In this document: one piece after another, positions 55,180 through 63,630 of the stretch
Numbering within the stretch: the stretch's first letter is position 1
Layout: each line of letters begins with the position of its first letter
NCBI RefSeq assembly: GCF_014534655.1
Contig: NZ_JACVVD010000003.1
Span: 682,001 to 746,000, forward strand
Source of the DNA: Paenibacillus sedimenti
GTDB lineage: Bacteria; Bacillota; Bacilli; Paenibacillales; NBRC-103111
DNA length: 64,000 nt
Direction: 5' to 3'
Position numbers and translations under genes: made by a program
The notes under the pieces: model-generated
What the model was told of the DNA's origin: nothing
Databases searched by the model: none
What the model saw: the letters and a program-made list of their open reading frames with translations, nothing else

Positions 55180-55372
55180 TATCGCAGTTCGATTTCACCT
55201 AATTACAAAAATGTGGAGAATGAAGTTAGCGGCTGGAGTTCGATTTTGCCTGCTTATCATGCGCTCATCGAACATTATCTTACAAAACCAAGCTGCAATT
55301 TTGTAAAATCGAACTCCAGACTATTTTGGTGGATGTATCTTATATGCAATTGTGTTTTTCCGGACTTCAGCC
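55180..55372. repeat. dispersed palindromic element, copy C
   Basis: Perfect 15-bp inner inverted arms CTGGAGTTCGATTTT (55233-55247) and AAAATCGAACTCCAG (55305-55319). Outer arms are 51 bp further out on each side (CGCAGTTCGATTTCACC near 55184; TTTTTCCGGACTTCAG near 55355). Lies between the convergent oxygenase and ligase genes. Confidence 0.8.
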
Positions 55373-55396
55373 CATCCCGCGATACCCCTTTCATTA

Positions 55397-56305
55397 TTAG
55401 TAGGTCCAATAGCATTCTTCCGGATCTTTATCCAATAAAAAACCTTTAAACATCGCATCAAGCAGTTGATGATGATCTGTACGCTCCAAATATTGAATTC
55501 TGCAGCAAAGCTTTGGCTCTATCCACTGTGTTTGCTTTTCCTGTTTCGTATGCAACTGTCTTGCGATCTCTAGAAAAGCCCTTTTCTCCGCTTCTTGAAA
55601 ACCCGTTTCGACAATGCCAACAGGTTTATATTTAATTGTTTTAAAGTGCAGCCCTATAACTATTCCAAACTGCGGCTCAGTCCGATAACCCAGAATGATC
55701 GTATCGATCGTTTTGGGATTTTTTATTTTTATCCAATCCTTAGTTTCGGCACCAAGCAAATACTTGGAATCTTTCCGTTTCGCAACAATGCCTTCCATAT
55801 CGCGGTCCTTGCTCCAAGCGCTAAGGTCCTTACCTCGCTCTTCGATGAAAACAGTGGGCGTAATAACATCCGTACCGCTAATGAGCTCTGTTAGGCGCTC
55901 TTTGCGAGCCTTTAACGGTTCGTATAGATGTTCAGATGAGGATAATAGAACATCGAAAGCAATAAAAGAAACCGGATGCGTCCGAAGCGCAGCATTAATT
56001 TTGGCTGAATCCGAAATCCGGCACCGGTACGAAAAATCATCGAACACGGATCTGCCGTCCCTAATACATACACCTTCGCAATCCAATATCGCCGTATTTG
56101 TTTTGATGGAAGCAATGGCTTCTTTCAGTTCGGGAAATTTGCTCGTCACAACATGACCGCTGCGCGTATAAGCTTCGATTCGCGATCCTTCTTTATGCAA
56201 AAGAATTCTCCAACCGTCCCATTTGGGCTCAAAAATAAACCCGTCATCATCAAATGCTTCGTTTCCCATGGTAACGATCATTGGCTTTATTGGGGAGAAT
56301 AACAT
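55397..56305 (-). CDS. ATP-dependent DNA ligase
   Basis: 302 aa. Nucleotidyltransferase domain with adenylation motif EPKWDGWR (Lys28), motif III-like FIAFDVLLS, motif IV MEGIVAKRKDSKYLLG and motif V DWIKIKNP, then an OB-fold domain (from about 205). This two-domain size matches LigD ligase-domain or LigC-like enzymes used in non-homologous end joining or base-excision repair. No Ku gene lies in this window. ATG 56305 with GGTGG upstream. Ends in YWTY close to palindromic element C. Confidence 0.9.
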   Translation of the reverse strand: MLFSPIKPMIVTMGNEAFDDDGFIFEPKWDGWRILLHKEGSRIEAYTRSGHVVTSKFPELKEAIASIKTNTAILDCEGVCIRDGRSVFDDFSYRCRISDSAKINAALRTHPVSFIAFDVLLSSSEHLYEPLKARKERLTELISGTDVITPTVFIEERGKDLSAWSKDRDMEGIVAKRKDSKYLLGAETKDWIKIKNPKTIDTIILGYRTEPQFGIVIGLHFKTIKYKPVGIVETGFQEAEKRAFLEIARQLHTKQEKQTQWIEPKLCCRIQYLERTDHHQLLDAMFKGFLLDKDPEECYWTY

Positions 56306-56367
56306 GCGCTTCCACCACTTTAATATGACATAGTTTCATTTATTATCCATTATGTCTGTACCCGAGG

Positions 56368-58284
56368 TCATTTCATACTCAAATTAATATCGTTAACGAT
56401 TTGCTCAGCAATCTCTGAAAGTGACTTCGAACCCATGTCGCCTTCCCCGCGCTTGCGGACGGAAACCATGCCTGAACTTTGCTCGTTTTCTCCAATGACT
56501 AGCATATAGGGCACTTTTTCTAACTGTGCTTCCCTAATTTTGTAGCCCAGCTTCTCGCTTCGGACATCTACTTCCACACGAATGCCGACATCTTCCAATG
56601 TTCTTTTCACTTGAAGCGCATAATCGATAAAATGGTCCGAGACCGGCAAAATTTTCGCCTGTACAGGTGAAAGCCAAGTAGGAAAAGCACCGCTGAAATG
56701 CTCCGTTATAATTCCGATGAATCTGTCGATCGACCCATAGACTGCACGATGAATGACGACCGGGCGATGTTTCTGGTTGTCTTCACCGACATAGGACAGG
56801 TCAAACTTTTCTGGCATCTGAAAATCAAGCTGCACCGTTGCACATTGCCAACTCCGCTTAATTGCATCCAGAATATGAAAATCTATTTTAGGTCCGTAAA
56901 AAGCCCCGTCTCCTTCATTCAGGCGGTACTTAACACCGTTGTTATCCAGAACATTTTGGAGTGCTGTTTCAGCTTGCTTCCAAAGTTCATCCGACCCCAT
57001 TGAATCTTCCGGTCGAGTTGACAGCTCCATTGTATATTCAAATCCAAACACACGATAGATCCGGTCAATCAATGCGATAACCCGACTGATTTCTTCCTCG
57101 ATTTGATCAGGCCGGACAAAAATATGCGCATCGTCCTGGCAAAAAGTGCGGACCCGCATCATTCCGTTTAATGCGCCGGAAAACTCATGGCGGTGAACCT
57201 GGCCAAATTCCGAGAAACGCAACGGCAGTTCCCGGTAGGAATGCAGGTTGTTTTTGAAAATAAGCATGTGTCCCGGACAATTCATGGGTTTGAGTGCGAA
57301 TTTTGTTTCATCCACTTCTGTAAAGTACATGTTCTCATGGTAATGATCCCAATGCCCGGATTGCTCCCACAATCGTTGGTTCATCATAAAAGGAGTACGA
57401 ACTTCCTGGTATTCCTGCTTCGTCTGGATTTCGCGCGAAAAGTTCTCGAGTTCGTTACGAATCACCATCCCTTTGGGCAAGTAAAACGGCATACCCGGTG
57501 CTTCCTCCGAAAACATGAACAAACCAAGTTCTTTACCGAGCTTGCGATGGTCGCGTTTCTTGGCTTCCTCCATCAAAATCAAATGTTCCTCCAGCTGCGC
57601 TTTTTTGGGGAAGGAAGTGCCGTAAATGCGCTGTAGCATCTTATTGTTGGAATCCCCGCGCCAATATGCGCCGGCTACACTGAGAAGCTTAAAAGCTTTT
57701 ATTCGGCCTGTAGATGGTAGATGCGGCCCGCGACACAGATCATGAAATTCTCCTTGATCATAGATCGTAATGACTGAATGCTCAGATAAATCTCTAATTA
57801 GTTCAAGCTTCAGTCCCTCACCCTTTTCTTTAAAAATTTGAATGGCTTCCTCACGGCTAACCACGCGTCTTACGATCGGCAGGTTCTCAAGAACGATTCT
57901 TTCCATTTCTTTTTCAATATACGAAAGGTCGTCAACGGATAAAGGTTTTTCGATATCAACGTCATAGTAGAAGCCGTCCTCAATAACCGGACCAATCCCC
58001 AATTTTACAGCGTGCTCCCCATAGATGCGTTTAAGTGCTTGAGCCATAAGATGCGCTGTACTGTGCCTATAAACATCCAATCCCTCTCTACTTTCGAGCG
58101 TAACGATTTCCACATGGCTGTCTTCGGCAATCGCTCGATTTAAGTCTACCGGCTCACCGTTGATTTTACCGGCTACGGCATTCTTTTTCAGTACTGGACT
58201 GATCGATGCTGCCACTTGCTCAATCGTAATGCCCTCATGATACTCTCGAATTGCTCCGTCGGGAAATATTACTTTAATCGCCAT
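56368..58284 (-). CDS. thrS: threonyl-tRNA synthetase
   Basis: 638 aa, full length. TGS domain (1-62), second additional domain with HxxxH-type zinc site (RHSTAHLMAQAL near 73), catalytic core with class II motifs (MNCPGHM, RYSEFGQVHRHE-like FSEFGQVHRHEFSG, YGPKIDFH) and anticodon-binding domain (about 535-638). Charges tRNA-Thr. ATG 58284 chosen as GGAGGA lies 7 nt upstream; ATG 58290 is too close and 58335 lies upstream of the site. Preceded by two T-boxes, a layout known for thrZ of B. subtilis (three copies there). Confidence 0.96.
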   Translation of the reverse strand: MAIKVIFPDGAIREYHEGITIEQVAASISPVLKKNAVAGKINGEPVDLNRAIAEDSHVEIVTLESREGLDVYRHSTAHLMAQALKRIYGEHAVKLGIGPVIEDGFYYDVDIEKPLSVDDLSYIEKEMERIVLENLPIVRRVVSREEAIQIFKEKGEGLKLELIRDLSEHSVITIYDQGEFHDLCRGPHLPSTGRIKAFKLLSVAGAYWRGDSNNKMLQRIYGTSFPKKAQLEEHLILMEEAKKRDHRKLGKELGLFMFSEEAPGMPFYLPKGMVIRNELENFSREIQTKQEYQEVRTPFMMNQRLWEQSGHWDHYHENMYFTEVDETKFALKPMNCPGHMLIFKNNLHSYRELPLRFSEFGQVHRHEFSGALNGMMRVRTFCQDDAHIFVRPDQIEEEISRVIALIDRIYRVFGFEYTMELSTRPEDSMGSDELWKQAETALQNVLDNNGVKYRLNEGDGAFYGPKIDFHILDAIKRSWQCATVQLDFQMPEKFDLSYVGEDNQKHRPVVIHRAVYGSIDRFIGIITEHFSGAFPTWLSPVQAKILPVSDHFIDYALQVKRTLEDVGIRVEVDVRSEKLGYKIREAQLEKVPYMLVIGENEQSSGMVSVRKRGEGDMGSKSLSEIAEQIVNDINLSMK

Positions 58285-58323
58285 TTTCATTCCTCCATTA
58301 GCTGAATTCATTAATATGAACAC

Positions 58324-58580
58324 AAAAAAACGCAAATCGCTCCAAGGGACGATTGCGCTCGTGGTTCCACCCTAATTGACTCGCTGATGCCGAGTCCTCA
58401 TTGGTTTCTGTAACGGGAATTCCCGGCGAAGTTTACACTCATGGCATAAGCATGATTTCAATATCGCAGCTGCAAGGCGGTAAATATCCCAAGATAAATC
58501 CGAAGGGGATTTCAGCCGGTGTCCCCTCTCTCTGTACGGTATCTATGAGATTTCATGTCCCTGGTCGTAGCTTTTATCGT
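58324..58580 (-). ncRNA. T-box leader, promoter-distal copy (next to thrS)
   Basis: Conserved T-box AGGGTGGAACCAC (58373-58361), a terminator stem CGCAATCG..CGATTTGCG followed by TTTTTTT (58357-58324), and a stem I region with AGAGAG and GGCTGAAA. A candidate Thr specifier ACC lies at 58481-58479. Uncharged tRNA-Thr should favour the antiterminator and let thrS be transcribed. Confidence 0.92.
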
Positions 58581-58593
58581 TTCTGGAAAAAGC

Positions 58594-58852
58594 AAAAAGC
58601 GCACTAGTCCTAAAAGGGACGAGTGCGCTCGTGGTTCCACCCTGATTCGACTGCTTCAAAAAAGCAGATCCTCATTGTTTCTGTAACGGGAATTCCCGGC
58701 GAAGTTTACACTCATGCAAATCCATGATTTCAATATCGCAGCTGCAAGGCGGTAAAGATCTCAAGATTACACCGAAGGGGATTTCAGCCGGGTCCCCTCT
58801 CTCTGAACGGTATCCATAAGATTTCATGTCCTTGGTTAAAGCCTTTATTAAG
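58594..58852 (-). ncRNA. T-box leader, promoter-proximal copy
   Basis: Nearly the same sequence as the second copy. T-box AGGGTGGAACCAC (58643-58631), terminator stem GCGCACTCGTCC / GGACTAGTGCGC followed by TTTTT (58628-58594), and candidate specifier ACC at 58753-58751. The two copies in series require two tRNA-sensing steps before thrS. Confidence 0.92.
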
Positions 58853-58857
58853 AAATG

Positions 58858-58886
58858 ATATTAACGAACGAGAAATCGAATGTCAA
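58858..58886 (-). promoter_or_regulatory. sigma-A promoter of thrS
   Basis: -35 TTGACA (58886-58881), 17-nt spacer, -10 TAATAT (58863-58858) on the minus strand, directly upstream of the first T-box. Confidence 0.88.
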
Positions 58887-58905
58887 GAATATTTTTTGAA
58901 AAATA

Positions 58906-59811
58906 TTATTTAACAGCTGCAAGCTCAGCCTCTGCTTTGTATTTGGAAGAGATGTAAGTTACAGCTTTAGGTTCTGTAATTACCGTTGCGTTCATGGAAT
59001 CCGGCTTAGGGTCCGTCAAGGTATACGTGATGACCGCTTTGCCATCCTGCTCAAAGCGGATACCGGTTATTTCAATGCCATAACCCGCAGTAGGTTTGGA
59101 TTCGCGGGACAGCGTCACCTTGTTGATGTCGTCGCTTACTTTCTCAACAGTTACTTCAACATTTTCAGTCGGTGCAGGCTTTTGCGTATGTGCATCAAGC
59201 ACTTTGCCAGCGTTGTAAACCCAAGTCGCCGCTTCACCGCGGGTAAGCTCGGCCTTCGGATTCAGCTTGCCGTCTTTATCAAGCTCCGCGATTTTGTACA
59301 GAAGCATACGCTGCAGCGCACCCTGATACTCAGGCGTAATTTGATCGGCGTCCTTGATCTCGATGTACATCTTGATTAACGGAAGATCGCCATGTTTTTC
59401 TAATGCACGAATGAGCAAATTCCCGAACTGTTCACGAGTAATCGTTGCATTAGGGTTTACATCCTTGGGAATTTCCAAGCCGTTGTAGTGTGCAATGATG
59501 AAAGCTTCCGCATACCAAGCGTCGTTAGGGATGTTCGTATATATGTCCGATGCAACCGGCTGTTTAATAAAGCGCAGCAAATCCATATTCAAGTTCAGGC
59601 CTTTTACGATGATCTGAACGCTTTGCGCAAATGTAATTTTGCCTTTCGGCACGAAATGTTCATTATCGATTCCGCTTACAACGCCGCGGCTTTGTAAAGC
59701 AGCGATTGCTTCCGCTTGTTCGCCTTCAACATCTGAAAATGCGAATGCCGTGTTAAATGTCAAACTCCCTAACATTACTGAAGTTATAGTTAATGCTGCT
59801 AATTTTTTCAT
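58906..59811 (-). CDS. secreted SLH protein with PrcB-like C-terminal domain
   Basis: 301 aa. Signal peptide (ends FNTAFA near 24), SLH-like domains over about 25-205 (SRGVVSGIDNEHFVPKGKI, LEIPKDVNPNATITREQ, GKLNPKAELTRGEA), then about 95 residues like the PrcB C-terminal module (GYGIEITGIRFEQDGKAVI). Likely a cell-surface protein; PrcB-type modules are linked to protease binding, so an inhibitor role is possible but unproven. ATG 59811 with AGGAGA upstream. Its end lies just before the thrS promoter. Confidence 0.82.
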   Translation of the reverse strand: MKKLAALTITSVMLGSLTFNTAFAFSDVEGEQAEAIAALQSRGVVSGIDNEHFVPKGKITFAQSVQIIVKGLNLNMDLLRFIKQPVASDIYTNIPNDAWYAEAFIIAHYNGLEIPKDVNPNATITREQFGNLLIRALEKHGDLPLIKMYIEIKDADQITPEYQGALQRMLLYKIAELDKDGKLNPKAELTRGEAATWVYNAGKVLDAHTQKPAPTENVEVTVEKVSDDINKVTLSRESKPTAGYGIEITGIRFEQDGKAVITYTLTDPKPDSMNATVITEPKAVTYISSKYKAEAELAAVK

Positions 59812-59902
59812 AGTAACTATTCTCCTGTCAATAAGTGATTATTTTTAATCCTCTAGAGTAACCTTATTAACGGATAGCGACAGGAAAAGGTTGCATGGCC
59901 TC

Positions 59903-61171
59903 TCAAAAAGATTTCCGTCCCCCCACATATAGAGGTACAGTTATCGTTACTTTTGTACCGATCCCTACCTTGCTATCGTATGTGATTTGTCCGTTCATGC
60001 TTTCGATTATTCGCACTGCCAATGCTGTGCCTAAACCTGTACCTACTTCTTTTGTCGAGAAAAACAACGTGCCTATTCGCGAAACTTGTTCACGAGTCAT
60101 CCCTTTTCCGTTATCCTTGATCATAATTTGAGCTTGGCTTTCTTTACATGTTAAACGTATCGTCACTTCTCCGTTGGTCGGAGTTGCTTCAACAGCGTTC
60201 TTGACAACATTGATCAATGCTTGCTGCAGTTGTCCGCGATCCGTATGTATAATGATATCTTCCTGAAGGTCCGCGGTTATCAGAATTCCACTATTACCAG
60301 CCATTGGTGTAAATAGAGCGGATATGTTATTTAGAAGATCGGTTAATGAAAATGATTCCATTTTGGTCAATTTGGGTTTCGCAAAATTTAAGTAATCGTT
60401 AATGATAGACTCTGTTCTTTCAAGTTCTCCAAGTGCGATATCCAAATATTTCTGGTTTTTCCCGCTCTCGTTCGGACGCATCATCTGAAGAAACCCTTTA
60501 ACAACCGTTAAAGGATTACGTACTTCATGTGCGATTGAAGCAGCCAGTTCTCCCAAAGTTTTCATTTTTTCATTTTTTTGAATCTCCAATTTCATAGCTA
60601 GTCTTTCATGACTAATCTCCTGCAACATCGCCGACAAGCATGCCGCTAATGCTTGAAAGATACCGAAGAATATGACGGCAAGAACGGGATTGTAATCAAA
60701 ATCCATAGGAATTTTATTCAATCTCGTAAATGAAATTAAGATGAGCAGCATGATAACAGAAGGGATCAGAGAAATGAATAACGTCATTTTAATTCGACTG
60801 TTTCCTGCCATTCCTTTGACTTTGCTAGAAGCGAACAATAAGGCTAGAAAGGTTAACGTGATGCTTATATATCCGAATAAAAGTGCATTGCCGCCGAGAT
60901 AAGTACGTGTCATTAAAATAATTACATAATTGATTGCCGCAGCAATCGGCCCTCCATAAATCGCCGAGATGATTAGCGGTACGTACCGCAGGTCCCAAAA
61001 TAAATGAAGAGCCTGATAGGCAAATAATAAACTAAGTGCTGACGATACGCCCTGGAGAATTCCGAAAACATAGGCTGACTGCGCTTGGCGCCATTTTTCC
61101 CCGAAAGCGATAATAACTAACGTAGGAGCAAGAACAATTAAAATGTTCAGAAAGAGTTTTTCGATCAACAT
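59903..61171 (-). CDS. membrane sensor histidine kinase, KinB-like
   Basis: 422 aa. Six or so membrane helices in residues 1-185 (5TMR-LYT type sensor), then HisKA with AASIAHEVRNPLTVVKG (His215) and HATPase with NVVKNAVEA (N box), DNGKGM and GTGLGTAL. This layout matches Bacillus sporulation kinases of the KinB group that feed the Spo0 phosphorelay. No response regulator is adjacent, as is usual for these. ATG 61171 has only a weak ribosome binding site. Confidence 0.87.
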   Translation of the reverse strand: MLIEKLFLNILIVLAPTLVIIAFGEKWRQAQSAYVFGILQGVSSALSLLFAYQALHLFWDLRYVPLIISAIYGGPIAAAINYVIILMTRTYLGGNALLFGYISITLTFLALLFASSKVKGMAGNSRIKMTLFISLIPSVIMLLILISFTRLNKIPMDFDYNPVLAVIFFGIFQALAACLSAMLQEISHERLAMKLEIQKNEKMKTLGELAASIAHEVRNPLTVVKGFLQMMRPNESGKNQKYLDIALGELERTESIINDYLNFAKPKLTKMESFSLTDLLNNISALFTPMAGNSGILITADLQEDIIIHTDRGQLQQALINVVKNAVEATPTNGEVTIRLTCKESQAQIMIKDNGKGMTREQVSRIGTLFFSTKEVGTGLGTALAVRIIESMNGQITYDSKVGIGTKVTITVPLYVGGRKSF

Positions 61172-61317
61172 TAGTTAGGTTTCACACCTCGAGATAGCAG
61201 TGTTATAACGCGTTATTTACGAACTTAGTTAACACCCACTTTTTCTACATGAAGATCAAATTCCCTTCAAACATTTAAGTTATATTTTCTACTGCTGCTA
61301 ACTTAATTGGGACCAGC

Positions 61318-61740
61318 CTATTTTTCTAATTTTTCACTCGTTAATTCAATTTCATCGGATAGCTTTGCTGCGCTTTCTTCGCCGAGAATGGCACTATACC
61401 GGCCATGCAGCTTTTTAGATGCACGGCGAATCTCTTCTTCCAATTCCTGGCCTTTAGAGGTCGGATATATAAGCACCGTTTTTCCGTGCACTTTTCGTTC
61501 AACCAACTGTTTCCCTTCCAGCTTATCAATGAAACGAGTTAGCGTCGAAGCAGTGATATAAAGCTTCTCGGCTAATTCTTTTTGTGAGATTCCCGGCGCA
61601 CTAATGACGAGCCTGATCAGATAGCCATACATGGGAGTAAGGCCTGTCGAAGCAAATTCTTCTTCAGCCATTTTGGTGATCGCTCGACTTAGTCGATTCG
61701 TCGTAAAAAATAAACACGTATGAAGGAAGTCGTCATCCAT
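61318..61740 (-). CDS. MarR family transcriptional regulator
   Basis: 140 aa, typical MarR length. Winged HTH in the middle (ISQKELAEKLYITASTLTRFIDKLE, about 53-77, then a wing with VERKVHGKTVLIYPT). Dimeric repressor, target unknown. ATG 61740 with AAGGGG 9 nt upstream. No partner gene is close enough to infer a target. Confidence 0.9.
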   Translation of the reverse strand: MDDDFLHTCLFFTTNRLSRAITKMAEEEFASTGLTPMYGYLIRLVISAPGISQKELAEKLYITASTLTRFIDKLEGKQLVERKVHGKTVLIYPTSKGQELEEEIRRASKKLHGRYSAILGEESAAKLSDEIELTSEKLEK

Positions 61741-61875
61741 AGCTCTGAACCCCTTTTTCGTATTTTATATTTTGTATGTACAACTGATTTAATCATAAAT
61801 ATTGAAATTGTCAATACTGGATTGTATACGAGAGGAAATATCCTGATGTTTCTGTTATCGTTATGATGTTATCCA

Positions 61876-61923
61876 ATAAAAAGACAGCCAAACCGCATCA
61901 TCAGCGGATTAGCTGTCTTTTTT
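61876..61923 (-). terminator. terminator after the membrane protein gene
   Basis: Stem AAAAAGACAGC..AATCCGC / GCGGTTTGGCTGTCTTTTT, T-rich on both sides, just past the stop codon at 61931. Confidence 0.85.
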
Positions 61924-61930
61924 CTTGTTT

Positions 61931-62440
61931 TTACGCCTGCTGCGTTGTATTTTCAAAAGCTACCCGATTGGACTCGGCGAATTGCTGCAGCTCCCCGGCA
62001 ATGTTTGCGACATCGAAAAGATTCATGCGTTTGGAGTACACCCACCGCGTCTTATTGTCCAGTTCAATGACCACAGAACCCGGCTTATAAATAATTTGTT
62101 TAATATTTTTAGCTTCAACAACAAGTTCCCTTGAATATCCTCTTTTCGCAAGACTCGTCTTACCTACCTTTAAATAGGGGCGACGTGCAAAATACATTAA
62201 CAAAGCGACTAATAAGTACCCGCAAATCGTAAACAGATACATGCCGTTCTGATCAGCCTTTGTGTAAGTAGCTGCTAAAAACAGAAAAATGATGAAGAAC
62301 AGTAAAGGCAGCAGTAAGCTCCGTCCTTTAAACACCAAAGGTTTTTCAGGGTCGGAGATCGGGGCTTTCCCTTGCTTCGACCTGGTTATATTCGCTTTTT
62401 TTGCATTTTTACTAACCATTCTTTCCCACTTGCGCGACAT
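61931..62440 (-). CDS. conserved membrane protein of unknown function
   Basis: 169 aa. A basic N-terminus (about 1-40), two membrane helices (about 43-60 and 68-84), then a cytoplasmic domain (about 88-165) with alternating beta-strand pattern (IKQIIYKPGSVVIELDNKTRWVY) that recalls PH-like domains. Function unknown. ATG 62440 lies after GGGAGGTACATGC. Own terminator. Confidence 0.75.
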   Translation of the reverse strand: MSRKWERMVSKNAKKANITRSKQGKAPISDPEKPLVFKGRSLLLPLLFFIIFLFLAATYTKADQNGMYLFTICGYLLVALLMYFARRPYLKVGKTSLAKRGYSRELVVEAKNIKQIIYKPGSVVIELDNKTRWVYSKRMNLFDVANIAGELQQFAESNRVAFENTTQQA

Positions 62441-62558
62441 GCATGTACCTCCCAGTTTGCTGCTACCATATAAGGACTTGTAGAGCTTATCCTTATTTCA
62501 CTGGAAAGTTGTCCATTTGTCAAGCAAGCTGCAAGACTTTATCGTATATTCCAGATTA

Positions 62559-63599
62559 TTACGCGAGCGTCCGCATTAGCCAATCAAACGAAACTCGTCC
62601 GCTTACTTCGTGAGCCCCCGGGAACAAATCGCAAGTAAGCTGATCTCCGGCGTTTTCGCGCTCATAGATGGACTTTAACTCCCGAACTGCTTTCTCAAAA
62701 CCGGCGGCCGGGAAGATCGGGTCACGATCGCCCGATTCCAGAAACAGCGGACGCGGTGCAAGGAGTCCCATCAATTCGGGAAGCTCGGCATGCATGAGAA
62801 TGCCCGGCATGAAGTTGCAGATGCAGTGATGCACGGCCATGATACTGTCCTTGAATGTATTCGGAAATCCGATCAACACGGATGACCGGATTCGTTCATC
62901 CAGCGCAGCCGCCACATAGGCGATCAAAGAGCCGCCGGAGAAGCCGACGATGCCGATTCGCCCTGGATCGACCTGCTCAAGCCCGCTGAAATAATCGAGA
63001 GTGCCCAGCATTTCATTTACTCTCAGTCCTGTCAAGGTTTTGCCGAGCATCAGCAATTGCGTCGACATCCGATAACATGAACTAGGCGCGTTAGGATCCT
63101 CCGCAACATCGGCCTCCATTCGGCGTTCGCCGAAGCCGATGACATCCGGCGCGATGACAAGCATCCCATTACGAACCAGCTGCACGGCAAAATGGTTGTA
63201 AATATCCGGCTTGCCCGTATCCTCCGTACCATCCGCCAGCATACCGCATATTTGCCTGCTGCCGTAGCCGTGCCCATGCACGGCGATCACACCAGGGAGC
63301 TTACCCCTTGCTCCGGCCGGTTTCAATATGTAGGCGCCGAACGAAAGACCCGGAATTACCGACAGCTCGACGCGTGTTCTTGTATACCCTTCACATGCCT
63401 TCTCTTCCAGTACGACAGAATGGATTTGTGACGATCGCTCAAACTCCCCTAACGAATCCTTGAGGGAATGGAGCAACTGCTCTTTCCGCTGTGCTGCCGA
63501 CTCCGAGTGCTGTTCGCGCCACTCGCCTGCCTGCCTATATAACTGCTCCAAGTACGCGTCTCCTGTCCACAACGAGAACACCTCTTTTCTCTTTTTCAT
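62559..63599 (-). CDS. alpha/beta hydrolase, acetyl esterase-like
   Basis: 346 aa, cytoplasmic. Oxyanion region VIAVHGHGYGSRQ (near 110), nucleophile Ser in VGFSGGSLIAY (near 218), Asp in ESGDRDPIFP and catalytic His in FPGAHEVSG (near 332). Members of this family (Abhydrolase_7-like) act as carbohydrate or xylan acetyl esterases, but the substrate is open. 31 bp after the partial GH88 gene, so probably in the same operon and deacetylating the same oligosaccharides. ATG 63599 has only a weak ribosome binding site; a TTG at residue 10 has GAGGTG before it. Confidence 0.82.
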   Translation of the reverse strand: MKKRKEVFSLWTGDAYLEQLYRQAGEWREQHSESAAQRKEQLLHSLKDSLGEFERSSQIHSVVLEEKACEGYTRTRVELSVIPGLSFGAYILKPAGARGKLPGVIAVHGHGYGSRQICGMLADGTEDTGKPDIYNHFAVQLVRNGMLVIAPDVIGFGERRMEADVAEDPNAPSSCYRMSTQLLMLGKTLTGLRVNEMLGTLDYFSGLEQVDPGRIGIVGFSGGSLIAYVAAALDERIRSSVLIGFPNTFKDSIMAVHHCICNFMPGILMHAELPELMGLLAPRPLFLESGDRDPIFPAAGFEKAVRELKSIYERENAGDQLTCDLFPGAHEVSGRVSFDWLMRTLA

Positions 63600-63630
63600 T
63601 TTCTTGCTAATACTACTTTAAAAGGCATGT

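Noticed and set aside
58285-58850. CRISPR or other tandem repeat array
   Set aside because: The two long similar segments are fully explained as tandem T-box leaders.
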